Part shown: one piece after another, positions 44,276-52,410 of the stretch
How positions within the stretch are numbered: position 1 is the first letter of the stretch
Layout of the letters: each line of letters starts with the position of its first letter
Source: Paracoccaceae bacterium
Lineage (GTDB): Bacteria; Pseudomonadota; Alphaproteobacteria; Rhodobacterales; Rhodobacteraceae
DNA: 64,000 nt
Reading direction: 5' to 3'
NCBI GenBank assembly: GCA_024636555.1
Contig: JAGXGW010000021.1
Location: forward strand, 1-64,000
Notes under the pieces: model-generated
Told to the model about the DNA's origin: nothing
The model's database searches: none
What the model saw: only the letters and a program-made list of their open reading frames with translations
Translations under genes and position numbers: made by a program

Positions 44276-44324
44276 TGCCTTACTCCCCACAATTCATGCA
44301 AGACATGAGGAGTGGTCTGCGTCC

Positions 44325-46160
44325 TCAGCCTTCGGCTTTCGCTTCCAGTGCGAGCCATTCCTCTTCCGCCTGCGCCAAAGCCTTCTGGCGATCCGCCAAA
44401 GCCTCGGTGCCTTTGCGGAACTTCACCGGCTCTTTGGTAAAGATATCCGGTGCCGAGAGAAAGATTTCAAGCTTTTCGATCTCGGCCTCCAAAGTGGCGA
44501 TGATACCGGGCAAGGCCTCAAGGCGGTGCTTTTCGGTAAAAGACAGGGCGGATTTCGCCTCGTTCTTGCCCGCACTCGCCGACTCCGATTTGGCCGGACC
44601 CTTGCGCTTGCCGTCATAGCTGACCGAGTTCCAGTCCGCCGTCCCGCCCCGCTCGGCGCGTTGCGCCTGATAATCGGACCAGCCGCCAGCATAGACCGTG
44701 GCGCGCCCGTCGCCTTCCATCGCGATGGTCGTTGCGGCAACACGGTCCAGAAAATCGCGGTCGTGGCTGACCAGCAGAACGGTGCCGTCGTAATCGTCCA
44801 ACAGTTCCTGCAACAGATCCAGCGTCTCGATATCCAGATCATTGGTCGGCTCGTCCAGCACCAGCAGGTTGCTCTCCTTCGCCATCAGCTTGGCCAGCAA
44901 CAGCCGCGCCTTCTCGCCCCCCGAGAGGCTGCGGACAGGCGCACGGGCTTGCCGCTCGTCGAACAGGAAATCCTTGAGATAGCCGATCACATGGCGCGGC
45001 GCGCCGCGCACCAGCACCTGATCCGCCTTGCCCGAGACCCGCATATCGGGATCGCCGGTCAGGCTGTCCCAGAGGGTCATGTCGGGATCGAGTTGCGCGC
45101 GGGCCTGATCGAAAATCGCGGGCATCAGATTGGTGCCAAGGCTGATCGTGCCGCTATCGGGCTCTTCCTGCCCCATCAGCATCCGCAAAAGCGTGGTCTT
45201 GCCCACACCGTTGGGGCCGACAAAGGCCACACGGTCGCCGCGCTGGATCTTGACCGAGAAATCCCGCAAGATCACCTTGCCGTCGTAAGACTTTGAAATC
45301 CCTTCAGCTTCAGCGACTTTTTTGCCCGATTTAGCACCGGCTTCCAGCGCCATGGCCGCAGCACCCTGACGGCGGATCTGGCTGGAGCGTTCGGCCCGCA
45401 GATCCTGAAGCGCCCGCAACCGGCCCTGATTACGCTTGCGCCGCGCACTGATTCCCTCGACCGCCCAACGGCCTTCGGCCTTGATCTTGCGGTCCATCTT
45501 GTGGCGCTGCATGTCCTCTTCATCCCAGATCTTGTCGCGCCATGCCTCGAAACCCTCGAAACCGGTCTCCTGCCGCCGCACGGCACCGCGGTCGATCCAG
45601 AGCGTGGCACGGGTCAGAGCCCGCAGAAAGGCACGGTCGTGGCTGATCAGCACAAAGGCCGCGCGGGTGGTGGACAGCTCCGCCTCCAGCCATGCGATCG
45701 CCTCGATATCCAGATGGTTGGTCGGCTCGTCCAGCAGCATCAGCTCAGGTGCCTCGGCCATCAGCTTGGCCAGTGCCGCGCGCCGACGTTCCCCGCCGGA
45801 AGCGGTTGAGATCGGGCGATCCGGGTCGAATTTCAGCCCCTCGCCCGCGATCTCGACCTTGTAGGATTCCGAAGGGTCCAGCCCGCTGGCGGCATATTCG
45901 CCCAGCGTGGTGAACCCCTCCATCATCGGGTCCTGTTCCATATAGCCGACGGTGATTCCCGGTGTGACAACCCGCGCGCCGCTGTCCGGCTCGACCAGAC
46001 CGGCCATTACTTTCATCAGGGTGGACTTGCCCGATCCGTTACGCCCCACCAGCGCCACACGGTCGCTGGGCTGGACGACCAGCGACAGGTCGGCAAATAC
46101 AGGATCTCCCCCGAAGGTGAGCGAGATGTCGGACAATTGGAGAAGGGGTGCGCGTGCCAT
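44325..46160 (-). CDS. ABC-F family ATPase (Uup-like)
   Basis: A 611-residue protein with two ABC domains and no membrane segment. Domain 1 has Walker A GRNGSGKST, signature SGGERRR and Walker B LMLLDEPTNHLD. Domain 2 has GPNGVGKTT, LSGGEKARL and LLVLDEPTNDLD. The inter-domain linker is highly basic (RRKRNQGRLRALQ), and a C-terminal coiled coil (about 535-611) follows a Lys/Ser-rich segment, as in Uup. ABC-F proteins act on ribosomes or, for Uup, on transposon excision and recombination intermediates. It lies 49 bp upstream of the PaiB-like gene's far side and follows two hairpins. Confidence 0.9.
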   Translation of the reverse strand: MARAPLLQLSDISLTFGGDPVFADLSLVVQPSDRVALVGRNGSGKSTLMKVMAGLVEPDSGARVVTPGITVGYMEQDPMMEGFTTLGEYAASGLDPSESYKVEIAGEGLKFDPDRPISTASGGERRRAALAKLMAEAPELMLLDEPTNHLDIEAIAWLEAELSTTRAAFVLISHDRAFLRALTRATLWIDRGAVRRQETGFEGFEAWRDKIWDEEDMQRHKMDRKIKAEGRWAVEGISARRKRNQGRLRALQDLRAERSSQIRRQGAAAMALEAGAKSGKKVAEAEGISKSYDGKVILRDFSVKIQRGDRVAFVGPNGVGKTTLLRMLMGQEEPDSGTISLGTNLMPAIFDQARAQLDPDMTLWDSLTGDPDMRVSGKADQVLVRGAPRHVIGYLKDFLFDERQARAPVRSLSGGEKARLLLAKLMAKESNLLVLDEPTNDLDIETLDLLQELLDDYDGTVLLVSHDRDFLDRVAATTIAMEGDGRATVYAGGWSDYQAQRAERGGTADWNSVSYDGKRKGPAKSESASAGKNEAKSALSFTEKHRLEALPGIIATLEAEIEKLEIFLSAPDIFTKEPVKFRKGTEALADRQKALAQAEEEWLALEAKAEG

Positions 46161-46222
46161 ACGGGCCTGCTATCCGCGCCACGGCGCGCCGTCAAGGTGC
46201 CGTCGTGATGCAGGCCGCAGCC

Positions 46223-46268
46223 CCAAAAAACTGGTGAGTTTTTTGGCAAAAGTCTTGCAAGACTTTTG
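46223..46268. terminator. two perfect hairpins in tandem downstream of olsB
   Basis: The first has arms CCAAAAAACT (46223-46232) and AGTTTTTTGG (46237-46246) around a GGTG loop. The second is the perfect 22-bp palindrome formed by CAAAAGTCTTG (46247-46257) and CAAGACTTTTG (46258-46268). They touch end to end. They lie between the olsB stop and the ABC-F start, both minus strand. They would work as a terminator in either direction, or be a dispersed palindromic repeat. Confidence 0.7.
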
Positions 46269-46292
46269 GAGCGCTGGCGCTGCGCTGTGCGG

Positions 46293-47048
46293 TTACACCG
46301 CCAGCAGAAGATTGCGCCGCGCCGCCGGGATGGCGCTGATCTCGACGCCGGTGAAGACATGCAGCGTATCCATATCGGCGTCGATCACGGCATGATCGCT
46401 GACCCATCCGCCCATCATCAGATAGGTCCGCAACAAGGGCGGCATGGCCTGCAGCGCCTTGCGCCGGTCCGGCAGGCGGCGCAGCCTTGCGCCGAAGCGG
46501 AAGACCTGCTGCGCCTTGATTAACGGGCGCCATTCAGGCGGAGCCAGATGGTTGGATTTCAGCAAGGCGAATGTGTCGAGATATTGCGCCTGATCCGTGC
46601 CGCGGAACGAGGAACAGCCGAACATCATCTTGATGCTGCGGCTTTCGACATGCCGCGCGAGCGAGGCCCATGCAAGGCGCAGGATATCGGGAGCGGAGCG
46701 GTCCGGGTGGATGCAGAACCGCCCGATCTCGATCATGCGCCCGCAGAACGCGGTCAGCCGGTCCAGATCGTAGAATTGCGCGGAATAGCTCGATCCGATC
46801 TCGGCCCCCGAGTTTAGCTCCAGGCCGCGGAAGCAGCAGACAAGCTGCGCGTCTGTCCGGTCCTCGATCAGCACATGCTGGCACAGCGCGTCGAACCTGT
46901 CGTGGTCCAGCGCCTCTGGATCGCGTTGCGCGTGTGGACGGGTATCATCGGGGTGAAAGGCGAGATACCGCAGACGTTGCGCGGCCCTGATATCAGCGGG
47001 GGTCTCGGCCAACCGGACCCTGTAGCGACCCTTGGTCATAAGCTGCAT
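46293..47048 (-). CDS. olsB: L-ornithine N-alpha-acyltransferase (OlsB-like)
   Basis: A 251-residue GNAT-fold hemolysin/OlsB-type acyltransferase that moves a 3-hydroxyacyl group from ACP to ornithine, the first step of ornithine-lipid synthesis. Landmarks are GRYRVRLAETPADIRAAQRLRYLAF, LDHDRFDALCQHVLIED, EIGRFCIHPD and MMFGCSSFRGTD. The start at 47048 has AGAGG 5 nt upstream; a more distal ATG at 47105 lacks family similarity. The O-acyltransferase olsA is not in the window. Ends just before a tandem hairpin element. Confidence 0.85.
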   Translation of the reverse strand: MQLMTKGRYRVRLAETPADIRAAQRLRYLAFHPDDTRPHAQRDPEALDHDRFDALCQHVLIEDRTDAQLVCCFRGLELNSGAEIGSSYSAQFYDLDRLTAFCGRMIEIGRFCIHPDRSAPDILRLAWASLARHVESRSIKMMFGCSSFRGTDQAQYLDTFALLKSNHLAPPEWRPLIKAQQVFRFGARLRRLPDRRKALQAMPPLLRTYLMMGGWVSDHAVIDADMDTLHVFTGVEISAIPAARRNLLLAV

Positions 47049-47180
47049 TCCGGCCTCTCCGCCGACATTCCGGTTCAGGATAGGCGCGCTGACGGCAAGG
47101 TGCAAGCCGCGCAGGACGGCTTGGTTGCGCCGATCCGTCCTGCGTGACGGGCCGGAGCATCTGCCGCGCGTTCTTATGCG

Positions 47181-47636
47181 TTATTCGAGGAAGTCGGAGG
47201 CGCGGAACCCGCCGATGTTGCCAATCAGACGCCGCAGGATCGATTCACTCGTGCCGCTGGTGCCGGTGATACGGCGCGAGATCGGCACGATCTGCCCGTC
47301 CGCCAGACCGAAGCGTTCGATATTGCTGACCACGCCCGCGGAATCATAGCTGATGGCGAGCACCTGCCGCTCCACCACCTCGGGCTGCTGCCATGCGAAC
47401 TGGCGCACGCGGCTTTGCACGTAATAGGTGGCGCTGTCCGTGGTCACCCCCGAGATGGCCGGCGCCCCGACGGCCTGCTCGACCGTGGCGCGCGTATCGA
47501 CGCCCACGGTGATTGTCGACAGATCGTCCTCGTTGGGCATGTAGCCGTGATTGCGGAACTGCGGACTACAGGCCGCAAGGGCCAGAATGCACAGCACCGC
47601 GATGGATCTGCCGAACCTCAATTGCATGCCTGACAT
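47181..47636 (-). CDS. bamE: outer-membrane assembly lipoprotein BamE
   Basis: A 151-residue SmpA/OmlA-family lipoprotein. The signal peptide ends at a lipobox LAAC (Cys23), followed by FRNHGYMPNEDDLSTITVGVDTRATVEQAVGAP, typical of BamE, and IERFGLADG. It stabilises the BAM complex that inserts outer-membrane beta-barrels. Divergent from the DUF177 gene across 87 bp, an arrangement I recognise from other Rhodobacterales. ATG 47627 is an alternative start. Confidence 0.9.
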   Translation of the reverse strand: MSGMQLRFGRSIAVLCILALAACSPQFRNHGYMPNEDDLSTITVGVDTRATVEQAVGAPAISGVTTDSATYYVQSRVRQFAWQQPEVVERQVLAISYDSAGVVSNIERFGLADGQIVPISRRITGTSGTSESILRRLIGNIGGFRASDFLE

Positions 47637-47723
47637 ACCTGCCCTCTTGTTTTGGCGCGTTGTGCCTTTTATCTCGCTTACAGAAGGAATGCCCCCGGTT
47701 CAAGAATGGAAGCGTCTGATCTC

Positions 47724-48290
47724 ATGTCACAGCCTGCCAATTCAGAAAGCGCGATGCGTGTCGCCGACCTGCCGCAGAACCGCGCCGTCGCGTTTGACCT
47801 GCGCCCCGATACCGAGGCGTTGCAGAGGATCGCAGCGGAACTGGAGCTCAAAGGCCTGCGCAAGCTGTCGTTCCGCGGCAGTATCAAAGCCCAGGGCGCG
47901 CGTGACTGGCTGCTCGAGGGCGCATTGGGAGCCACGGTGATCCAGCCCTGCGTCGCCACGCTGGAGCCGGTGACGACCCGCATCGACGAGCCGGTGCGGC
48001 GGCTGTATCTTGCCGATCCCGCCCCGATCCTGCCGGAGGGCGAAGAGGTCGAGATGCCCGAGGATGACACGGCCGAGCCGCTGGGCAGCACGATTGACCC
48101 TTACGCGGTGATGATCGAGGCGCTGGCGCTTGCCTTGCCGCTCTGGCCGCGCGCCGACGGGGCAGAGATCGGCGAGGTCACGGTGACCGAGCCGGGCCGC
48201 ACCGCCCTGACGCAAGAGGCGATGAAGCCCTTTGCCGGTCTGGCCGGTCTACGCGACAAACTCGGTGCGGCGGACAAAGACAACGAGTGA
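47724..48290 (+). CDS. DUF177 (YceD) family protein
   Basis: A 188-residue YceD/DUF177 protein, whose gene almost always lies upstream of rpmF. The start MSQPANSESAMRVADLP matches family N-termini; ATG 47706 is possible. Segments LELKGLRKLSFRGSI, VIQPCVATLEPV and DPYAVMIEALALALPLWPR are family-typical. E. coli and plant homologues affect 23S rRNA accumulation. The C-terminal zinc-finger-like cysteines of some homologues are absent; only one Cys is present. Confidence 0.85.
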   Translation: MSQPANSESAMRVADLPQNRAVAFDLRPDTEALQRIAAELELKGLRKLSFRGSIKAQGARDWLLEGALGATVIQPCVATLEPVTTRIDEPVRRLYLADPAPILPEGEEVEMPEDDTAEPLGSTIDPYAVMIEALALALPLWPRADGAEIGEVTVTEPGRTALTQEAMKPFAGLAGLRDKLGAADKDNE

Positions 48291-48390
48291 GCCGCCCTGC
48301 CCGGCCTCACGACCTGCCAGCACGCCAGCCCGCGACAGGGTGTGCAAACCGGCGGTCCCACAGGGCGGGTGGAACCTGCAAAAAATTTGC

Positions 48391-48418
48391 TTGCACCTTT
48401 AACGATTCGCAGTATTTT
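48391..48418 (+). promoter_or_regulatory. candidate sigma70 promoter of rpmF-plsX-fabH
   Basis: TTGCAC (48391-48396) and TATTTT (48413-48418) are separated by 16 bp. They lie 110 bp upstream of rpmF in an otherwise empty 237-bp gap. This is the best promoter-like match in the gap. Confidence 0.45.
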
Positions 48419-48527
48419 CCGCGGCTCTATCGAATTTAGGGTTGGACACGGCACGCCCGAGCGCATATGTGCCCCCAGACCCATATGAAACAGGGCCGCA
48501 AGGCCCATAGGAAATCGAGGTGGCACG

Positions 48528-48734
48528 ATGGCCGTCCAGCAAAACAAAGTCTCCAAGTCGCGCCGCAACAACCGTCGCGCACATGACGCTCTGGTTGCAG
48601 CAAACCCGAACGAATGCGCCAATTGTGGCGAGTTGAAGCGCCCGCACCATGTGTGTGGTGCTTGCGGACATTACGCTGAGCGTGAAGTCATCGCCATGAC
48701 CGAAGAGGTTGATCTGGACGAAGACGCGGCCTGA
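48528..48734 (+). CDS. rpmF: 50S ribosomal protein L32
   Basis: A 68-residue L32 of the large ribosomal subunit. The N-terminal [20 protein letters not shown] is diagnostic. The zinc ribbon has Cys30/Cys33 (CANC) and Cys43/Cys46 (CGAC), so this is the zinc-binding form. A clear GAGG site precedes the ATG. It heads the conserved operon with plsX (22 bp gap) and fabH, joining translation to phospholipid synthesis. Confidence 0.97.
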   Translation: MAVQQNKVSKSRRNNRRAHDALVAANPNECANCGELKRPHHVCGACGHYAEREVIAMTEEVDLDEDAA

Positions 48735-48756
48735 GCGTCCAAACCAAGGGGCGCCC

Positions 48757-49854
48757 ATGTCCACGTTGTCGAACCAAGCCTCGACGCGTTCCGGACGCAC
48801 CGTCATTTCGGTTGACGCCATGGGCGGAGATCTGGGACCGGCAGCCGTGGTTGCCGGTATTTCCATGTCGGCCACGGTCAACCGCGACATCGCCTTCATC
48901 CTGCACGGACCGCGCGAGGAGCTGGAACGGCTCGTCGCGAAACGCCGCAATCTGGCGGGACGTTGCGATATCCGCGACGCGCAGGGCGTTGTGTCGATGA
49001 CCGACAAGCCCAGCCATATCATGCGCCATGGCAAGAACACGTCAATGTGGTCCGCGCTGGATTCCGTGCGTGACGGCGAGGCGACGGTCGCTGTGTCCTG
49101 CGGCAATACCGGCGCGCTGATGGCCCTGTCGATGGTGCGCCTGCGCAAGCTTCCCGGTGTGAACCGTCCCGCGATTGCGGTGCTGTGGCCCTCGCGCAAC
49201 CCGCAGGGCTTCAATGTGATGCTGGATGTCGGCGCGGATGTGCGCGCGGACGAGCATGACCTGCTGCAATATGCGCTGATGGGCGCATCCTATGCCCGCA
49301 ACGGTCTGGATCTGAAAAATCCGCGGGTCGGCCTGCTCAATGTCGGCACCGAGGAGAACAAGGGCCGCGCCGAGCTGAAACTCGCGCACGAGCTGATCGG
49401 CAGCGTCGCCGGACGCGGGAATTTCGACTATGTCGGTTTTGTCGAGGGCGGCGATATTCCCGGTGATGTCTGCGATGTCATCGTGACGGACGGGTTCACC
49501 GGCAATGTGGCGCTGAAAACCGGCGAGGGCACCGCAAAGCTGATCGGCGATCTGCTGAAGGAAGCCTTTTCCTACACGCCGCTGTCGCGTCTGGCCTCGC
49601 TTCTGGCCCTGACCTCGCTGCGCCGGCTCAAGCACCGGATCGACCCGCGCCGCGTCAATGGCGGGGTGTTTCTGGGGCTGAACGGGACAGTCGTGAAATC
49701 GCATGGCTCCGCCGATGCGACAGGTGTGTCCGCCGCGGTGAAGCTGGCCTTCACGCTGGCACAATCGGGTTTTTGCGAAAAGCTGGCCGCACGGGTTGCC
49801 TCTGCCACCGCTCTTACGCAGGATAGCCAGACGCAACAGAAAGACACTCAATGA
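48757..49854 (+). CDS. plsX: phosphate acyltransferase PlsX
   Basis: A 365-residue enzyme converting acyl-ACP and phosphate to acyl-phosphate, the donor for PlsY in phosphatidic acid synthesis. Motifs are ISVDAMGGDLGPAAVV, SCGNTGALMA, LDVGADV, PRVGLLNVGTEENKG, IVTDGFTGNVALKTGEG and the C-terminal GLNGTVVKSHGSAD. The ATG at 48757 (MSTLSN) is chosen over an upstream codon inside rpmF. The stop overlaps the fabH start by 4 nt (ATGA). Confidence 0.96.
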   Translation: MSTLSNQASTRSGRTVISVDAMGGDLGPAAVVAGISMSATVNRDIAFILHGPREELERLVAKRRNLAGRCDIRDAQGVVSMTDKPSHIMRHGKNTSMWSALDSVRDGEATVAVSCGNTGALMALSMVRLRKLPGVNRPAIAVLWPSRNPQGFNVMLDVGADVRADEHDLLQYALMGASYARNGLDLKNPRVGLLNVGTEENKGRAELKLAHELIGSVAGRGNFDYVGFVEGGDIPGDVCDVIVTDGFTGNVALKTGEGTAKLIGDLLKEAFSYTPLSRLASLLALTSLRRLKHRIDPRRVNGGVFLGLNGTVVKSHGSADATGVSAAVKLAFTLAQSGFCEKLAARVASATALTQDSQTQQKDTQ

Positions 49855-50822
49855 CCATTCGTGCCGTCGTCAAGGGCATCGGGCATTATCTGCCCGAGCG
49901 TATTATGGAAAATGCCGAGTTCGAGGCATCGCTGGACACGTCCGACGAGTGGATCAAGGCACGTTCGGGAATCGAGCGGCGCCATATCGCGGCCGAGGGC
50001 CAGACAACCTCGGATCTTGCGACGCGGGCCGCACAGGCCGCTCTGGCCGATGCAGGGCTTGAAGCCGGTGATATCGACGCGGTGATTCTAGCCACCTCGA
50101 CTGCCGATCTGACCTTTCCGGCGGCCGCCACCATCGTGCAGGCGAATCTCGGCATGACGCGCGGCTTTGCCTTCGACGTGCAGGCCGTCTGCGCCGGATT
50201 TGTCTTTGCGCTGGCCAATGCCAACGGAATGATTCTGTCCGGTCAGGCCAAGCGCGTGATGGTGATCGGCGCGGAAACCTTCAGCCGCCTGATGGACTGG
50301 ACGGATCGGTCCACCTGCGTTCTGTTCGGCGATGGCGCGGGCGCGCTGATTCTCGAAGCCGAGACCGGCACCGGCACCACCGCTGACCGCGGGGTTCTAT
50401 CGAGCGATCTGAATTCGGACGGGCGTCACCGCGACCTGCTTTACGTGGACGGCGGCGTCTCGACCCACACAACCGGACATTTGCGGATGCAGGGCCGCGA
50501 GGTTTTCCGCCATGCGGTGGAAAAACTCGCCCAGACGGCGCATAACGCCTTGGACAAGATCGGCCTGTCGGGCGAGGATGTGACGTGGATCGTGCCGCAT
50601 CAGGCCAATCTGCGGATCATCACGGCCACAGCGCAGCGCATGCAGGTGCCGCTGGAGCGCGTGGTGATCACCGTGCAGGACCATGGCAATACATCGGCTG
50701 CCTCGATTCCGCTCGCCCTGTCTGTCGGCAAGGCGCGCGGCCAGATCAAGCAGGGCGATCTGATCGTCACCGAGGCGATCGGCGGCGGTTTGTCGTGGGG
50801 CGCCGTGGTGCTACGCTGGTAA
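49851..50822 (+). CDS. fabH: beta-ketoacyl-ACP synthase III
   Basis: A 323-residue KAS III condensing acyl-CoA with malonyl-ACP to start fatty acid synthesis. The catalytic triad is Cys114 (DVQAVCAGF), His250 (VPHQANLRI) and Asn280 (DHGNTSAAS). The N-terminal GIGHYLPERI and EWIKARSGIERRHIA are typical. Coupled to plsX through an ATGA overlap; 123 bp then separate it from ihfA, which has its own promoter candidate. Confidence 0.97.
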   Translation: MTIRAVVKGIGHYLPERIMENAEFEASLDTSDEWIKARSGIERRHIAAEGQTTSDLATRAAQAALADAGLEAGDIDAVILATSTADLTFPAAATIVQANLGMTRGFAFDVQAVCAGFVFALANANGMILSGQAKRVMVIGAETFSRLMDWTDRSTCVLFGDGAGALILEAETGTGTTADRGVLSSDLNSDGRHRDLLYVDGGVSTHTTGHLRMQGREVFRHAVEKLAQTAHNALDKIGLSGEDVTWIVPHQANLRIITATAQRMQVPLERVVITVQDHGNTSAASIPLALSVGKARGQIKQGDLIVTEAIGGGLSWGAVVLRW

Positions 50823-50888
50823 CGGCACGATCACGGGCGGAAGCACCGGTAAAGGACCGCCTAAAACACGTGCTGCAAGCCATTGATA

Positions 50889-50918
50889 TTGACTCGAATT
50901 TGGCGCACCCCCTATGCT
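50889..50918 (+). promoter_or_regulatory. candidate sigma70 promoter of ihfA
   Basis: TTGACT (50889-50894) and TATGCT (50913-50918) are spaced by 18 bp and end 27 bp before the ihfA ATG. Both boxes are close to consensus for an alphaproteobacterium. Confidence 0.5.
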
Positions 50919-50945
50919 CGGCCAAAATGTGCTGGGGGATGAACG

Positions 50946-51248
50946 ATGAGTGACAAGACCTTGACCAGAATGGACCTAAGCGAAGCGATCTTCCGCGAGG
51001 TCGGATTGTCGCGCAATGACAGCAGCCAGTTGGTCGAAAGCGTGCTGACCCATATGTCCGATGCGCTTGTTGCAGGCGAGCAGGTCAAGATCTCGTCTTT
51101 CGGCACATTCTCGGTGCGCGAGAAATCTGCCCGCGTGGGCCGCAACCCCAAAACAGGCGAGGAAGTTCCTATCAATCCGCGCCGCGTGCTCACCTTCCGG
51201 CCTTCGCATCTGATGAAAGAACGCGTCGCCTCCGGTCCCGAGGGCTAA
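50946..51248 (+). CDS. ihfA: integration host factor subunit alpha
   Basis: A 100-residue HU/IHF-fold DNA-bending protein. [57 protein letters not shown] (the beta arm with the intercalating Pro in RNPKTG) and [16 protein letters not shown] identify it as the alpha subunit. It pairs with IhfB, encoded elsewhere. The merR-type gene follows after 15 bp, probably co-transcribed. Confidence 0.95.
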   Translation: MSDKTLTRMDLSEAIFREVGLSRNDSSQLVESVLTHMSDALVAGEQVKISSFGTFSVREKSARVGRNPKTGEEVPINPRRVLTFRPSHLMKERVASGPEG

Positions 51249-51263
51249 GCAGGGACAACGCGC

Positions 51264-52190
51264 ATGACAGGCAAATCCCCGGACGCCTTTCGCACGATCA
51301 GCGAAGTGGCAGACTGGCTGGACCGCCCCGCCCATGTGCTGCGGTTCTGGGAGAGCAAGTTCACACAGGTCAAGCCGGTCAAACGTGCTGGCGGGCGTCG
51401 GTATTACCGGCCCGAGGATATGCGCCTGCTGGGCGGCATCAAGAAACTGCTGCATGATGACGGGATGACCATCAAAGGCGCGCAAAAGGTGCTGCGCGAA
51501 CAGGGCGTACGCTATGTCAGCGCGCTGTCGCAACCGCTGGACGACGATGGCGCGCTGACGAATGTCGCCACGCTGCAACAGACAGGTGTCGCCAATGTCG
51601 ATACCGCGCCGGAACCCGGGGCAACGCCGCAGGCAAAGCCCGAAGCGGCGCATGACGCAGAGCAAACCTTGACGCCTGCGGCAACTGCCGCGCCTGAGTC
51701 CCCCGCGCCGCCCGCCGCAGAACACGCGCCGGATGCACCTGCAGAACTGCCAGCGGATGACGCCGGGGCGGGCAGCGCCAGCGAAGCCGCCACCCCTGCC
51801 GATCAGGAGCCCGGGGACGCGCCGCTGATCCCTTTCGCTGCCGAAGACCCGCCAGCGCAAACTGCGAAGCCTGATTCCCGGCCTGCCCCCTCCGCCCCTC
51901 TCGCGCTTGACGTACCTGCCCGCGATGCGACTTCCCCGGACACACCGCAAGCAACACAAACCCCATCCGCTGACGCGCCGGCAGCAGCGCCCAAGGCCGC
52001 GCCGCGCCCGCTTGGCGCGGACCTGCCGCCGCCGCCCGATGTCTCCGCCCTGCGTGGCGCACCGGGTCTTCTGTCGCGGATCGCGGCTCTGAAAGGCCCC
52101 GTTGCACCCGAGAAACAGGCCGAGATCGCCGCCCTTGTCGACAGGCTCGCCGCGCTGCGCGACCGGATGGCCAGCGCCCGCAAGGGCTGA
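51264..52190 (+). CDS. MerR-family regulator with long Ala/Pro-rich tail
   Basis: A 308-residue protein. The N-terminal winged helix-turn-helix (about 10-78) reads [25 protein letters not shown] ... [13 protein letters not shown] ... [17 protein letters not shown]. From about 100 to 270 it is low-complexity, rich in Ala, Pro, Glu and Asp, and presumably disordered. A conserved helical C-terminus ([34 protein letters not shown]) could dimerise. There are no metal-binding Cys, so it is not a metal sensor. Position after ihfA is conserved in Rhodobacterales. The target is unknown. Confidence 0.88.
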   Translation: MTGKSPDAFRTISEVADWLDRPAHVLRFWESKFTQVKPVKRAGGRRYYRPEDMRLLGGIKKLLHDDGMTIKGAQKVLREQGVRYVSALSQPLDDDGALTNVATLQQTGVANVDTAPEPGATPQAKPEAAHDAEQTLTPAATAAPESPAPPAAEHAPDAPAELPADDAGAGSASEAATPADQEPGDAPLIPFAAEDPPAQTAKPDSRPAPSAPLALDVPARDATSPDTPQATQTPSADAPAAAPKAAPRPLGADLPPPPDVSALRGAPGLLSRIAALKGPVAPEKQAEIAALVDRLAALRDRMASARKG

Positions 52191-52212
52191 GGTGAAAAGT
52201 GGGAATTACCCC

Positions 52213-52240
52213 TTGCCCCCGCGCCCAAATCCAGTATGAC
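52213..52240 (+). promoter_or_regulatory. candidate promoter of tRNA-Pro
   Basis: TTGCCC (52213-52218) and TATGAC (52235-52240) with a 16-bp spacer lie 11 bp before the tRNA 5' end, consistent with a short leader. Confidence 0.45.
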
Positions 52241-52251
52241 TGCCGAACCGT

Positions 52252-52328
52252 CGGGCTATGGCGCAGCCTGGTAGCGCGTCCGTCTGGGGGACGGAAGGTC
52301 GCAGGTTCGAGTCCTGCTAGCCCGACCA
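52252..52328 (+). tRNA. tRNA-Pro (anticodon GGG)
   Basis: A complete 77-nt cloverleaf. The acceptor arm CGGGCTA pairs with TAGCCCG. The anticodon stem TCCGT pairs with ACGGA and encloses the loop CTGGGGG, giving anticodon GGG. The T loop GGTTCGAGTCC is canonical, and CCA is encoded at 52326-52328. No integrase or att-like duplication is seen beside it. Confidence 0.95.
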
Positions 52329-52410
52329 AAACATTTCGACGGTTCTGCAATCGCTCGTGTGCCGCAAGGCTCCGGGCGATTTGCATATCCGGCACCAAGA
52401 AAGGCCTAAC

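Noticed and set aside
52252-52328. tRNA-Pro as an integration site
   Set aside because: No integrase gene and no repeat of the tRNA 3' end were seen nearby; the flanking genes are core genes in their usual order.
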